Notes: generated by a model from the letters alone, not told the origin. A stretch of DNA of 64,000 nucleotides from Welwitschia mirabilis (GCA_051453625.1 JBOZIK010000001.1:55868560-55932559); one strand, 5' to 3'; counted from the stretch's first letter, positions 45,791 through 58,178 are shown. Numbers and translations are program-made.

Positions 45791-47049
45791 TAAATGGATT
45801 ATTAATGTTCATAATTTTTATTATATATTTAAGCTATTTATATTACAATTGAATCATTTTCTTAAATTTTTTCTGATACTATATGACATCTAGATAAATT
45901 CCATTTAATAGATCCTAATGATCTTTTTTTAAATGTAATAAAATTAGTTTTAGTTTAATTTAAGTTAATAACTTTATTAATTTTCTTGCTATTATATTAA
46001 TCATTACCAATAATTTAATTAAAATTATTATTATTTTAAAAGTTAAAATGATTTCTGTTATTAAATTTTTAATTTAGGTTTTTCTTTCTGAATTTGTTTT
46101 GGTTTATATCATTATAATTTTAGGGTTTAGAATAGCTTTGATGTCTATTAAAGTGTTTAAGAGAGATTTTATTTTAAAATAGGAAGTGACATACCCCCAA
46201 TAGTAACTTGATATTAAGACTTAAAAGCATTAAAAATACATAGTAAGTCTAATAATATGAAGTTGGTGACAAGGTTATAAAGACAAGCCAACCAAAATAA
46301 TAATTGCCTATAATAAAAAAGTACACAATTATAACTAAAGCTAAAGTATTTAAAAGTAATGAAAGAAAATCCTCATAAAAGATAAATTTGATATAAATTA
46401 ACATAAAAATATCTTATCTTATTCCTAGATGCATAATCATATGATCCAAATTGAAAACAATTAAAATTTAAAAGTGCACAAAACAAAAGAGAGATGGAAT
46501 TACCATGGAAAAAAAGCATCAAGGTGTTAGAAAGAAAACAATAAAATTAGTTCTGTGATCATTAGCATCTAAGCTTTAGAGATAAATCTCATAGAGAGTT
46601 ACAATATTTGTCTTTCAAGTAGAGGAATTGATGATATGCTAAGAAGAGAAATAATGTTTAAAATTAATGTGTAATTGATGATACATAGGAAAATTCCTTA
46701 GACATTTTATATATTATTCAAGGCTCTAAATGTAGAGTGTTTTATTTTTAGATAAAATCATAACATAGAGTGTGGCAACTAGAATGGGAATAACATAATA
46801 AGAGAATCAAGAAGTTATGTATCAAGTTAGATTCACTTTTAACTACCTACCTCACATTTTTTTAATTACAATTTTTCCTCTTGAAGATAAAGCTACCTTA
46901 ATGACTAGTCCTAATCTCTTTAGGAAATAGGTCTCAAAAAAACCAAATACTAATTGGCATCACATGAACATTTCAACAGTAGTTAACTCTATGAGAATGT
47001 CAATAGGATTTTATTTTGTAATGGTCTTTTCTAGAAGAATATTTCTCTT
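45791..47049. other. No gene seen
   Basis: Very AT-rich DNA. The part near 46700-47049 lies downstream of the minus-strand copia pol and should hold its 3' end, but no clear polypurine tract or LTR start is visible. Confidence 0.35.
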
Positions 47050-47925
47050 TTTCATTTTCTTTTGTATTATGTGATTTAACCAAGCGCAGAATGTAGGATT
47101 TTTAAATATGCTTACACACTTTGATTATCACATCCTATTTTCATAGCAACATCATTAATTCCAAGTTCAATTACTAATCTTTTACTCCAAATTACTTCTT
47201 TGCATGATAGATTAGCACCAACATATTCTTCTGTAGTACTATATTGAGCATCATAACACTATTTTTTTACTCTTCCAAGAAATGGCCTCTCTAACAAGTT
47301 TAAATACATCTTCATTTATATATTTTCTGGTATCAAAATCACCATCTTAGTCTACATCAATGAAACCATGAAGTCTAATAAAATCATTTTAGTAATAGAT
47401 TTCATAGTTTACAATGCCATAAAGATAGAAGACTCTTTTTATTGCAATCTAACTTTTTAACCCCTTGGCTCTAACATATACATGCTAATGTTTCCAATAA
47501 TGTGAGCAATAACATATCTAGAAGAGACCACTGCATACATTAGACTAATGAAAGCACTAGCATATGAAATTTTTATCATGAACTCTTTATATTCTTTTAC
47601 ATTCAATCATTATTCATTTGGAATTTTTATTTTAGATTCATAGGGTGTAGCTGTAGGCTTGCAATCTTACATATTAAATTTCTTTAAGATATTTTTTAAC
47701 ATATGCTAATTTTCTAGGTCAAAGCTTTTTATGAGCCCCATCTATTTTAATCTCCACACCTAAAATCTACTAGCCAGTACTAATATTCTTTATCTCAAAT
47801 TTATAAGATAGATGAGGATTTATCTTTAGGACTTTACATATGTCATTTTCTATTATTAACATGTCATTCACATATCCTAGGAAAATAGTATATTTGCTAT
47901 TCTTGTTTCTTAACCAAGTGATTAT
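47050..47925 (-). pseudogene. Copia RT and RNase H remains, Tnt1-like
   Basis: Minus-strand blocks in order are 'LGYVNDMLIIENDICKVLK' (YVDD with the first D changed to N), 'FEIKNI', 'ILGVEIKIDGAHKKL', 'YVKKYLKE', 'ISYASAFISLMYAVVSSR', 'AISWKSKK', 'STTEEYVGANLSCKEVIWSK' and 'IGCDNQSV'. They match the Tnt1-like copia lineage (FEMKDLG.A..ILGM.I, YA.AVGSLMYAM..TRPDI, ALSTTEAEY.A...A.KE..WL, CDNQSAI). Frames shift at least five times. The blocks upstream of YVDD are absent: the sequence changes to the opposite-strand element at about 47930. Confidence 0.75.
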
Positions 47926-47934
47926 AGTAAAATC

Positions 47935-48330
47935 ATGACTAGTTTATCCAAGGATGAAGAGGTTTGTCCTATTTGAAAGGAAACTTTTCATGTATTGTTT
48001 TCATTTGATAATGTTGATACATATTCATGTTATGTTAGCACAGGTGCATCTAACCATTACACTTCCTAAATTAATTAATTTAGTGAATATATATCATGTG
48101 ATCTAGGTATGATAAGATTTCGTAATGATGGTCTATGAAACATTGTATTTTTTAAAGAGTAAAAAGTTAATTTAATAATGGAACAATTAAATCAATTACT
48201 AATGTGTGCCATGTTTTAGTGCTCACTAGTAGTATAAAACAGCTCTCATAGTTTAATTATAGAACAATTAAATCTATTCCTTTACTTCATGATTCTCTAG
48301 TGATATAAAACAACTCTCAAAATTTTTTCT
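47935..48330 (+). pseudogene. Copia gag end and protease remains
   Basis: The plus strand reads 'LSKDEEVCPI', then 'YSCYVSTGASNHYTS' and 'NQFSEYISCDLGMIRF', resembling copia proteases of the WxLDSGASxHxTxxxxxFxEY type. The catalytic D is serine (STG) and a stop follows. It is oriented opposite to, and abuts, the RT fragment at 47050-47925, so two insertions meet here. Integrase could not be followed further downstream. Confidence 0.5.
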
Positions 48331-48949
48331 ATGACCTTTAATTATCAGTTGTGCATGGGCTAGCATGGATGTCTAGATAAAAAGGATATGTTTTGAAACC
48401 ATCATATTCTAAGGAGACACTAGTGGAATTGAATAAGGCTCATCTGACTAATGCTTCAATAGCTAGAGAAAATAATTAATATTTAATTTAATTTTTCACC
48501 TAATTGTGAAACTAAAAAGTAATACTTTGAAAAATAATAGTCTTAAATGTTAAATCTACAAAAGTATAGTTATAGATTTCAAAAATATATTATGTGAAGA
48601 ATGTAAGATCTAGAACACAATCAATACCTAGACATTTTTAGACATAATGTAATCAATGAAGCAATGTTAAAAACTATATTTACTATTGTAAAAAGGGCAA
48701 GTAATAGCTATAAATCTAAGATGAAGAAGCCTTCTACCAATAGGTACATCTTAATGAAGAAGATACCACAAAGAGTTCTATTATTTTAGTAAGGTAGGCA
48801 CTTTCTAAATTCTTTGAGATCTTGATATCCATTAACTCTCTGAGTCTAATGTGTGCCATAAGTTATCACAATGATTCTTAATAGATATTTCTTCCAAAAG
48901 CATATGATAGGAATTTTTTTCATTTTATAAGGATAAAAAGGACTATCTT
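48331..48949. other. No clear gene; possible copia continuation
   Basis: Short plus-strand pieces such as 'LVELNKAHLTNASIAREN' and 'CEECKI' may be GAG-pre-integrase remains of the fragment ending at 48330, but the match is too weak to annotate. Confidence 0.25.
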
Positions 48950-49429
48950 CTTTTACTTAATTAAATGTAAAACATGATTAGATTGGACATGATCTACGAT
49001 AGGAAACATGAGAAATAAATATTATAAAATAGTTTTTTTAAATTATGTTTGATCTACCATAATGTCACTAAAAGTTCAATGAAATCCATTAATTATTCAA
49101 GAAAAGACATAAAAAAACAAATCACATCCCTATCAAACTAATAAGCTATCAACCAATGTTTTAAAGAAATAAAGTAGGGCCTATTTAGTAACAACCACCA
49201 TGAAACTACTTCCCATAAAATAAAAGAAGGGATATAAAATTTATTCCAAATAATCTTCCTCTATATTATTTTCCATACAGTTGAAACTCTTTTTTGGATA
49301 ATCAATCCTTGAATCTTATGATATATTGGATAAATAAAGTACTTGATATAATGATTACCTCTCCTTCTTGGTCTATTCTTTGGATAATTACTTTTTAATC
49401 ATTTAAAAACTAAATTATACAATCATCTT

Positions 49430-49660
49430 AAGGAGTTAAGACAATTAGCCAACCACTTACCATAGAGGAATATACCTTCCGAAAGCAGTTGAACATATTC
49501 AAACCTTGTTTTGTCTTGGGTAAGCAACAAATCCTCCATTTTAATATGTGAAATCATTTTTAATCATTGTTACTTAACCACATGAAATTACTTAGTAACT
49601 TTTCAATTCACTTGTAATTTGAATTAGAAAGAGTCCAATAAGAGGGATGATAATTATGAG
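49430..49660 (-). pseudogene. LINE zinc-finger region downstream of RT
   Basis: The minus frame reads 'IEKLLSNFMWLSNND' then 'FHILKWRICCLPKTKQGLN', matching the L1 C-terminal pattern I...(L)RNFLW.G......H.V.W...C.PK.EGGLG. Its role in the family is uncertain but it is typical of plant L1 and reverse-transcriptase-like genes. Confidence 0.6.
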
Positions 49661-50059
49661 TAGTAAATAAAATACTAAAGAATTTTAATTACTTCATCAT
49701 CTTTCTAGATTTTAACTTGTCTGCTTTGAAAGCCATTCCATAGTTGCTTAAAAGTCCCTAGAAAAGAAAAGGCAATTTGAAAAATTTTAATCACCACATA
49801 ATCTTAAATTTTCCATGGTTTAGAGAGAAGTCATATGTAATTTTTAAGAAAGATTAAATATTAAAGGCTTTTCCAATTGATCTTAGAAATAGAAAGAAAA
49901 CAATAAAGATGCAATCCTAAAGGTTAGCTGAATAATTACATCTTAAGAATTCTTAACAAAAAGAAGTCATCATTTGTAAAGTACATGGTGTAAAGCTATT
50001 TTTAATTTTCACTAATACAAGTACCTTGAAGAAGATTATCCTACTTATTCTTCTAAACA

Positions 50060-50775
50060 ACATCATATAAAAAGTATACCACAATGATAACAAGATAGAA
50101 AGTCAAAGGACATCCTTTCCTTATAGATCTTTAACAAAAGGGTGAAACTAACATATTTTGTAGTAGTAGCACAAGCATTTTCATCTTTTAAAAAATAATT
50201 TAACATAGGAATAAAAAAATTTTCAAATCCTAGTGTTTCCATGAAAGATAAGATGGAGTTCAATTTAATTCTACTATAAGCTTTTGCATACTCAAATCTA
50301 AGGACAGCAATTTCATGATATATGTTATTTGCTCATGCTAAATGTTTTGATGTGAACACGCATTAGTAAGAGTATATTTATATGTAACAAAACCAATTTA
50401 CTAAAATACAATAATATTAGATAGGATAATCTTTAACTTATTAGATAAATATTTAGCTAAAATTTCCCAAGAAAAACTATGTAAAGTAAATGATCTAGAA
50501 TTGAAAATGAAATATAAATCACTTGATTTTGATAAAAAATGGATAACACCCTAATAAACCTTTGGAACTAAACTTAATTTTTGTAAGGCTTTTTAAACTA
50601 AACTAAACGCAATTTGTGTAAAGCTTTTTGAACTTTCCTAAAGTAGTCTCTCTCAATAATATCCAATGATTTTTATAAAATTCAATTGGAAAAGCTCCAT
50701 TCTTAGAGTCTTATCTTTAGCCATGTCAACGCAAGTTGTTTTTAATTCATCCTTTATCTTATTATTTTCCATAGT
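50060..50775 (-). pseudogene. LINE reverse transcriptase remains
   Basis: Minus-strand blocks: 'VDMAKDKTLRMELFQLNF' (counterpart of MAxxKAPGPDGFPxxFY), a broken middle with 'LAKYLSNKLKIILSNII' (LA.RL...I..II...Q), 'LTNACSHQNI' and then the open 66-codon stretch 50263-50063, reading in the same frame from 'LRFEYAKAYSRIKLNSIL' to 'ETLGFENFFIPMLNYFLKDE' and 'ACATTTKYVSF'. This matches the LDFEKAYDRV.W.FI...L...GFG..F......L...A...V motif. The (R)QGCPL and FADD motifs downstream are not recognisable. It would copy LINE RNA at a nicked target. Confidence 0.75.
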
Positions 50776-51619
50776 TTAATGATGTATTTCTATAAAGTTA
50801 TAAGGAATGAAGTTAGTATTTTAATTAAAAATATCTTAATGAAAATCATCTTATTGAAAGAACTTAGGAAATGTCTAACTACATAGTTAAGAACGGCATG
50901 AGAATCAAAGTATAAACTACCCAAGTTTATCTAATTAGGGAGAACAATAATTGCTCTTACGGACACTACATAATTCTTTACAATTGGCATCTTGAATGTT
51001 AAGCCAAGAACTTCTACTCTTAATAACAACACTTTGAAAAAAATAGATTTTCATGGACTTTAAATAATGCTTGGTTTTTTAATATTGCTTATGGAAGTGA
51101 TGATTAAAAGGATCTTATTCTATACTAATAGAAATTGATGACATTTGCTATTAAATGTTGGAACATACTTGCTTTGGTGGTCATTTGTTGCAAACATGTT
51201 TAGAATGATTTTTTCTATAACACATAACATGAATCCACCATGCAAGTCATCCATTATCATCACTTAGAGAAGTCTCTTTGTTTCATAAAATATTCAAATT
51301 AGTTTTTGTTGATTCAAAATTATATGCATTTTCATGAAATCTAAAGAGAGAGGAATGATTTTTCTTAACTGAATGACCAAAATCAATATGCAATAAATGT
51401 TACAATGATTTACCAATAAGCAACTCTAATAAAAGCATTGTAATTCTAGAAACCAACAAAAGAAAAATAAAATCTATCAAAGTGTTGAAGAATATAATCA
51501 CATCCAAATCAAAAATTTGACCAAGCATTAACAAAAAAACACCTTTAGGATAAGATTAACATTACTAAAGAAAATCAATTAAAAAATTACACTTTGAGAG
51601 AACACTAACAACCTTATTT

Positions 51620-51960
51620 GCATCTCAAGGAATCGATATGAAAAGAGAAGCTTTCAATCTCATCAAACAATATCTTTATCATATTAGAATCTCCATTAAG
51701 AATCCAAGGAACATTAGAAGAGAGAAAGTTAACTTTAGTCAGAAGGTGGCTCTTTTAAAACCTTCATTTAGAGCATAAACGGAAAAAATTCTGAAAACTC
51801 AATGAAAGAAAGAAAGAAGCATTCAACTACATCTATTCTGATAAGCATGATCATTTTGAACTACTTTAAAGTGTCAATGCAGGTGAAGAATTGTAGAAGA
51901 ACCACCTTTGTTAGTATAATGTTTTATGACAAATGTAATACTATCTTTAATAAATAACTT
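51620..51960 (-). pseudogene. LINE endonuclease remains
   Basis: The minus frames read 'GGSSTILH', 'FRIFSVYALNEGFKRATF' and, after a shift, 'NVPWILNGDSNMIKILFDE'. This follows the apurinic-type endonuclease order GRGGVAIL...(V).VYAPN....R..LW.....PWI.GGDFN. The Y and N of VYAPN and the GD of GGDFN are retained. It would nick the insertion site. Confidence 0.6.
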
Positions 51961-52699
51961 CCTAAGAAAACTCATCTGTTTTCTAGAGATTTTAACTTTT
52001 TACGATAGTATCAAATTAGGAGACAATGGGTATTATTGAATGAAATCCCTAGCTTTTATTTTTTGAAGGATATTTGTTAGTCCTTAAACATGGGCACCTG
52101 GGGAATAAGAACTTTAACCTTTTAATAAGTCAACCATTAGGTTGCATTCAAGGTCCATCTGGGTCTCATAATTTTGTCCCAAAAAACATGAAAAAATGAA
52201 TAGAGGCTTGAATGTTAACTTATGAGGCTTCCATAATAAGAGAAGTTCTTTCGTTTAAAAACTTAGTTTTCTCTAAAGATCCATCAATACTGAATCATTT
52301 ATGTAATTCCATCACTTTCAAGAATTCCACACTCATTGCATATTATTTTCAAGGCAAGATTTGAAATATGATCATATGCATATGATGGAATAGAGATCTC
52401 CTTAATAAAGAAGCATCAACTTCTTTCCTTTTTTAGGTTAAATAAGATTGGTTTTTTAAATTTTTCTAGTGTAGTTATGTGTTTTCTTGTTAAATGAAGT
52501 ATTCTTCCCAAGAATGAACCTTGAAGCGAAAGAAGATAAACCTCACCCTAACAAAGTTCATCCATAAACTTCATCAATTGTAAGAGTCAATAGTAGGTAG
52601 ATAAATAACCACCTCTATAGTAATACTTGTAGGAATTCAAAAAATTAAACAACATGTTGTTGATGAATTAAGAAAGTTTATCTAAGGATAAAACTTTCT

Positions 52700-52930
52700 G
52701 TTAAGATGTGGCTCAAATTGAGTCCACATTCTAACGCTCAAGCTAGCTAAGGTGGCATTGTATTAAGTAATCCGCCCACTGTTTTTGCTTGAAAACGATG
52801 GGCATTTTTTCTTTATAAATAAAGGCCACAACCTTAGCACCACAAGGTTAAGGGCGACACATTATTTTGCCAACTTGCCATCTCAACACTTTCTTTCTGT
52901 TATTTAAATCTATGTTAATGAAATACCTTG
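52700..52930 (+). promoter_or_regulatory. TATA-box promoter-like region
   Basis: A higher-GC stretch carries CTTTATAAATAAAGGCC (52811-52827), a good TATA box, followed about 30 bp later by ACCACAAGGTTAAGGGCG. No gene follows it on the plus strand. It most resembles the core promoter of an LTR or other retroelement. Confidence 0.35.
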
Positions 52931-53694
52931 TTTAGTTTAAGAAAAAGAAGAAAACTTTTGCATAAAGAAGCTTAATAACAGTAGACTTGAAGTTTGTTAA
53001 AAAATAAGAGGCAAATATAATAACAACTCCCTAAAGCAAGGCACATGATGGTGTTTTGGAGAACTAATAGTAAAATCTAGTTTCCATTGTTGGGCTTCTA
53101 AGATTACATGGCAATGAACAAAATAACATAAGGAAATAGCTTTCTCTACTACAAAGGTTTCAAAAAACTCAACTAGTAAAAAAATTCCAGTCAAAATATT
53201 TTTCATGCAAGGCTATCATATTATACTGCAATAAAACAAAATTAGGGTCAATATCATGAAATAACTAAAGAACTACAAAAAAATATATTGATAGGAAAGA
53301 TTGGTTTCATGTTTTTATATAATTAATAAAGCAATGAAACATCAAAATTCACATTTGTTGTTCTACCTTTGGAATTATATGGTAAGGCTTCTTAAGAGCA
53401 TTATTTAATAGTGTTTCTAATATTAATCCCCATGTTGAGGGTGAAAACTATTTTCAAAATCTTTATTTTACAAAGTAAATTTTGATAAGCCCTAACAAAA
53501 AAGAGTGAACTCTTATGTACTGATTTGATTCTTTAAGATCAAAATTATTAAATTTAGTTTGTACAGGGATTTTGTTTTTTGTTTTTATAATTAACATTCT
53601 TTTAAGCTTAAGACTTTGAACAGAGTTTACAGTAGGGTTTTTAAATTTGTTAAGGTTAGGGCTTGGAATTCCATCAAGGTGAAGATTAGAAATT
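52931..53694. other. No gene seen
   Basis: AT-rich DNA. The minus frame 52997-53206 has no recognisable domain. Confidence 0.35.
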
Positions 53695-53845
53695 TTGGTA
53701 GTTGGATAAGGGCACTAGCCCACTTAATTAACAATATGGGGTGATTTCCCTATGGTTGAAAGTTCAAACCCCCATGGGAATGCACCTTGGATGGGAGGTC
53801 CTAATATGAAAAAACCTCACCTAAATTTACCATCTCTTTAAAAAG
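53695..53845 (+). mobile_element. tRNA-derived SINE-like element
   Basis: TGGATAAGGGCACTAGCCCA (A-box region) is followed about 50 bp later by GGTTGAAAGTTCAAACCCCC (B-box, GTTCAAACC) and then GGGAATGCACCTTGG and GGGAGGTCCTAATATGAAAA. The order resembles Au-type plant SINEs: tRNA-like head, then a GGGAGGGTCCT-type tail. No clean target-site duplication was found. Confidence 0.45.
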
Positions 53846-56800
53846 GGGAAAAAATCAATTAATAAAATATTTTTAAAACTTCTATTTTCAATAAAATCTT
53901 TGGATTTTATAATTAAAAAATTTGTCTTTTTAATTTAAAATTTTAAAAACATTTGTACCTATTACTAGCCGCATAACATAACAAGAGGCTTGTTAAGGTA
54001 GCCACAAGTCCATTAGTAGCTTCAACTACCCTGGCATCCATGCTATCGTGGAGCATGATTGAAGTCCTTACAACTCTTAGCTGCACAGGAGACAATGGCA
54101 ATAAGGCTATTAATATGTGACATTATTAATTTGCATAAGAATATGTTTTTAAAGACTATAGTCTTGAAAAGTAACTTCTTTTTATTTTTGTTTTATTTTT
54201 TATTTTTAAACAAGATTAAGATGTTAATTATTTGATTAAAGACATTTTCTAGAATCAAACTAATAACCATAAAGTTATAATAAAATTGCTCTATCACCTA
54301 GTAGAAGTGAAGAAGTAGGTGCTCAGAAAGAAGGTGAAGCTCATGAATTAGGTACAGATGTTAAATCTAATTAGTTAATGGCTACATCAGCCAAAGGAAT
54401 GCCATTAGTCTAGGTCAAATTTGGATCCTATAAAACAAAATCAAATTCAGAAGGATTAGCCATAAACCTGTAATGTTAATTAAAATAAGAATTAATCAAG
54501 CTTAAGTTAAAATGGAGTTTATTGTTACTCACACCATTGAATGATTTTTTTTTGGCAAAGATAGAATCAGTTATAGTTTGGGCTTTGGTGCACTTTTTGT
54601 TTTTTTTTTTTCTCTCCTTTTCCTTAAATTAAGTAGATTTTCTGAGCTTTTGTTGAAGTTCCCAATTGAATCACGCTGTAGTTTGACTAAAAGCTTTTAA
54701 AAGAATCTCATGAACTAAGGAATTTTCAGATACAAGAATAGATTAGCAACAACGTGACCTAATAAAAGAACATCCAAATGGAGGCCTATGGATTTAGTGA
54801 TCGTATGAGCCCCAGCCTTAGATATCTATTACAGTAAGTTGGCATTTTTATCTGAAAGAGTTGAGATCTGCTTTTGTTACAAATCTGCATTATTTGTAAA
54901 AGAATAGATAATTGTTTTTGAGAACCTGCATTTTTATCAGACATATTAAAATTTAGTTCTGAATTCTTTAGAAATTTCTAACCTTTTAAGAGATCATAAA
55001 AGGGTCCCTTTGACATCTNNNNNNNNNNNNNNNNNNNNNNNNNNNNNNNNNNNNNNNNNNNNNNNNNNNNNNNNNNNNNNNNNNNNNNNNNNNNNNNNNN
55101 NNNNNNNNNNNNNNNNNNTTCTGCTTCTTTGGATTTCGCTTGCAATACTACTACTCCTCATAAATCTGCTATGTGCAAATGAATATTTGCATTTGCAAAA
55201 TGATATTACATACCTTTTGTACTTTTTGAAATTTGTTATTCAAATTGAGCAGCATAGTTGCTTTTAACAAAATTAATTGAAACTTGAAGTCTTTTTTCCC
55301 CTCTCTCTCTCTCACACACACACTCATAAATACATCAATTCAAGTTCGCGCTACAATTTTCACAGATTTACAAAATATTAGAAATAAGAGATTATGCATT
55401 AATAGTAGAAGGCATTGCAGAATCTAGTAGGATAGGAGTAGCAACTAAAGAGGAACAACAAGAAAGCTCAAAAGGGTAACTATGAGCTAAAGGGATCTTT
55501 CATCCTCTACATTTAGAGAGCTTTCAGCCAAGAGAGAAAGAGGAGTGGGGTTGTTAAGGGGCACAAGAGAAAGGGCTTGATCCTCAACATTTCGAGAACA
55601 CTTTTTAGATGAAACAAACATTAGAAATAGACAAAGTTAGATTTAAAAAATATTAGTGAAAGTGGTAGGAAGCTTGTTTGAAAGATTAAAAGTTACAACA
55701 AGCTTCAAAATGTAACTTGTGTAGAATTTATAAAATAAATTGTGTAGAATTTTCATTTAAAAAACTCACAATAAAAAATGTAAGAAATTCATTAAAATGA
55801 AAGCCATGAGTGATTGAAGAAGTGAAAATTTGTGAGCGAAGCGATAGTTGTTACAACTATGAAGTCAAGAGAAGTGCTCAGATGCAAGATTTTAAAATTA
55901 CTAAAGAAAGAAAATACTATGAAAAGAGAGCTTTCAGTGGTAAAAGAGACCTTTGTACTATTATCCTATAAAAGCATAAACTCAACAAAAGCACTTTCGC
56001 ATACTTATTCCTCATTAGTTGTCCTTAAGCAAATGAGGTAACTTACATAGGTAACAATGGTAGGTAAATGTAATAGCCAGGACAAAAAAATAGTGTGAAG
56101 TGGTTATGACCGAATGGATACTACCAATAGTTACGATTAAAAGTAGCAAATATAAACTAATGGTTTACAACCCAATGTAGTGGTTACAACCTAGCATAAC
56201 AATCAAGACCCAAATAAGTAGTTACACATAGCAATTATAACCTAATAAATACATAGCAGGCAGTAAGGTTCAAAATATAAAAGAGGTATACTTAAAAGCA
56301 CCACTTTCACAATATTAGAGTAAAGTTTATGTTAAAAATAAGGTTTACTATTAAAAATAACAGTGGCATTTATGATTAAGGATAAGAATATAACCTATCT
56401 TAAGCTTGCAGGCCTTAGAAAAGCAAAACATTATGCTAAGAAAAGCTTTCAAAACTCTAAATCTTAAGAAAAGCAAAGAATTATGCTAAGAAAAGCTTTC
56501 AAAACTCTAAATCTTCTAAGAATGTTGCAGTTGAATTAGACTAAAACCATACTATTACAAAAGCCTAGAAAACAATATAGTCAACCTTTGTCATTGGGTT
56601 TTAGGAGTTTATGAAACAAGATGAAAAAAATCTCCTCACTAAGCATAATACTAAATTATTGCACCTAGGAAATAATATTGCCATCATGTAAAGTAATGGT
56701 ATGACGAAAACCATAAGAATTTAAAAAAAACATTAAAATTAACAATAAGATAAAAGCATAAAAGACTTGGAATAGATTCATTAGTATTTTGGAATGGAAA

Positions 56801-57111
56801 ATTGCAATTTTCCATGGAACATGATAGAAAGAGGACAGGAAATTTAACATTTACACAAGTTATGTTAAAGTTACTCTACTCAATTTTAAATAATTTCATA
56901 TAAATCATGATTTCATGCAAAACCGTCAATTGTTAACATATAGCCCTATAAATAACCTATTTAAAAAGCATAAACTATCTAGAAAAAGCTAAAAGTGCTA
57001 ACCATGCACATAAAAACATAGGAATAGAAAGCTATCAAAGAGAGATCTAAATTATTTAATTAAGAATAAGTGTTTACCTTAGCCATCCAAATTCTTACAA
57101 GTCAATAATAG
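53846..57111. other. No recognisable gene
   Basis: AT-rich DNA with a 100-N gap (55019-55118), a CT/CA microsatellite (55298-55325), and a stretch at 56095-56240 rich in GTGGTTACAACC-like words related to the minisatellite at 57444. Frames at 55832-56041 and 56665-56850 show no domain. Confidence 0.4.
56416..56515. repeat. 50-bp tandem duplication
   Basis: TTATGCTAAGAAAAGCTTTC followed by AAAACTCTAAATCTT occurs at 56431 and 56481. The two 50-bp units differ at very few positions, indicating a recent event. Confidence 0.85.
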
Positions 57112-57335
57112 TGGTATGGGAGGTTCCCACCAATATAGGCCCAGTATTTGGAGAAAGATTCAACAACAAAGCTCTTATTTTGCATTATAATTGAGGGGTT
57201 TAAATACCCTTACAATTCAATAAAAATAGGCGAAGTTGAATAGCGTAGGAGAGAGATCAAAAGTGGTTTTAACCACCAATTAAAAAAAGGGAATAAGTTG
57301 CAAGGAGAGGATTTGAACATAAAAAATATCCAACA
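57112..57335 (-). repeat. 3' LTR of the non-autonomous element
   Basis: 224 bp, collinear with 58954-59179 with small indels; shared words include GGCCCAGTATTT, CTTATTTTGCATTATAATTG and ATACCCT(T/C)ACAATTCAAT. Confidence 0.75.
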
Positions 57336-57349
57336 AATCCCCCTTTTAC
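57336..57349 (-). promoter_or_regulatory. Polypurine tract of the non-autonomous element
   Basis: The minus strand reads GTAAAAGGGGGATT directly before the LTR start TGTTGG. Confidence 0.7.
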
Positions 57350-57443
57350 GACAAATCTAAGAATTAGATTGTCATCAACTCAAAGTTCTAGAACATGGCT
57401 CTATCATAGCAATCCATATAAAATTTTATCACATAAGTATCAG

Positions 57444-57557
57444 CTAACCATTACAAAATGGACTAACCATGACAATGTGGAGTAACCACAATAATGTAGG
57501 CTAACCACAACAAGATAGACTAACCATGACAATGTGGACTAACCACTACAAAGGACA
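57444..57557. repeat. 19-bp minisatellite, six units
   Basis: Six head-to-tail 19-bp units of CTAACCATGACAATGTGGA and variants, with no length change between units. Units 2 and 5 are identical, which suggests a higher-order duplication. It sits near the 3' end of the internal region of the minus-strand element. Confidence 0.9.
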
Positions 57558-57825
57558 GACCCAACATTTAAAAAGTTAGAGCCAAAACCACCCCTTTTAG
57601 TATTTACTTCCCTTACTACACCTTTGAAAGATTAATATCCCTTCAAACCCTTTTACACAAACCAAATTGTAGCCTTTTAGATTAATAAAATAAGGTACTT
57701 CTAAACCTACCAAAACCACAGGTGAATGGCAACTATAACTATAATGGTCCTAATGTAGTAAAATTCATTGTCCCGGTGCTTTGTGTAAATAGAATGATTA
57801 ACAAATGAAAGGGGAATCTCATATA

Positions 57826-58178
57826 CTATAAAAGTGTTTTATTTTGTATCGTTATGTTGAGATGCTTGGAGGGTACAAACTGTTCACAACAAAGGATCCG
57901 CATGTGTATGAGGATGTAGAGATTTTGAACAAGTAGGGCTTTTGCTACTGATTTGTGTGCAATGAAGGAGGAAAAAAGAGTCTTTTGATTTGACTGCTCA
58001 TGTATCCAAGCTTCTGAGGGCAATGAAATATCCGTTTCGTGTGCGCATTTAGCACAGATCAACACCAAGATGTTAATCGGAACAGGATGCAGAAGATCCA
58101 AAAGTGTCGTTTTTAGCAAAGGACAACAATCAAAAGGATTTGTTGATGGAAACAGTTTAATTCTCACTTACTTCTGCC
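57826..58178 (-). pseudogene. Higher-GC open frame inside the element, unrecognised
   Basis: A minus-strand frame of 113 codons (58167-57826) opens MRIKLFPSTNPFDCC and includes 'NILVLICAKCAHETD'. Base composition is richer in G and C and in CpG than the surroundings. I do not recognise the product; with the companion island at 58690-58930 it could be a captured host gene fragment, split by the TRIM-like insertion. Upstream, AAGTAAGTGAG on the minus strand resembles a splice donor. Confidence 0.3.

Larger units (their letters stand above)
48950..52640 (-). mobile_element. L1-type LINE, minus strand
   Basis: On the minus strand the domains run in the L1 ORF2 order: endonuclease (about 51960-51620), linker, RT (50775-50060) and a zinc-finger-type region (49660-49430). 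A possible ORF1 trace lies at 52640-52150, where 'FFIKEISIPSYAYDHIS' faintly resembles the nucleic-acid-binding ORF1 of plant LINEs. No clear poly-A tail or target-site duplication was found. All frames are broken. It is close to full length, unusual for an old LINE. Confidence 0.7.

Noticed and set aside
52811-52827. TATA box as promoter of a host gene
   Set aside because: No downstream gene on the plus strand; more likely retroelement promoter remains.
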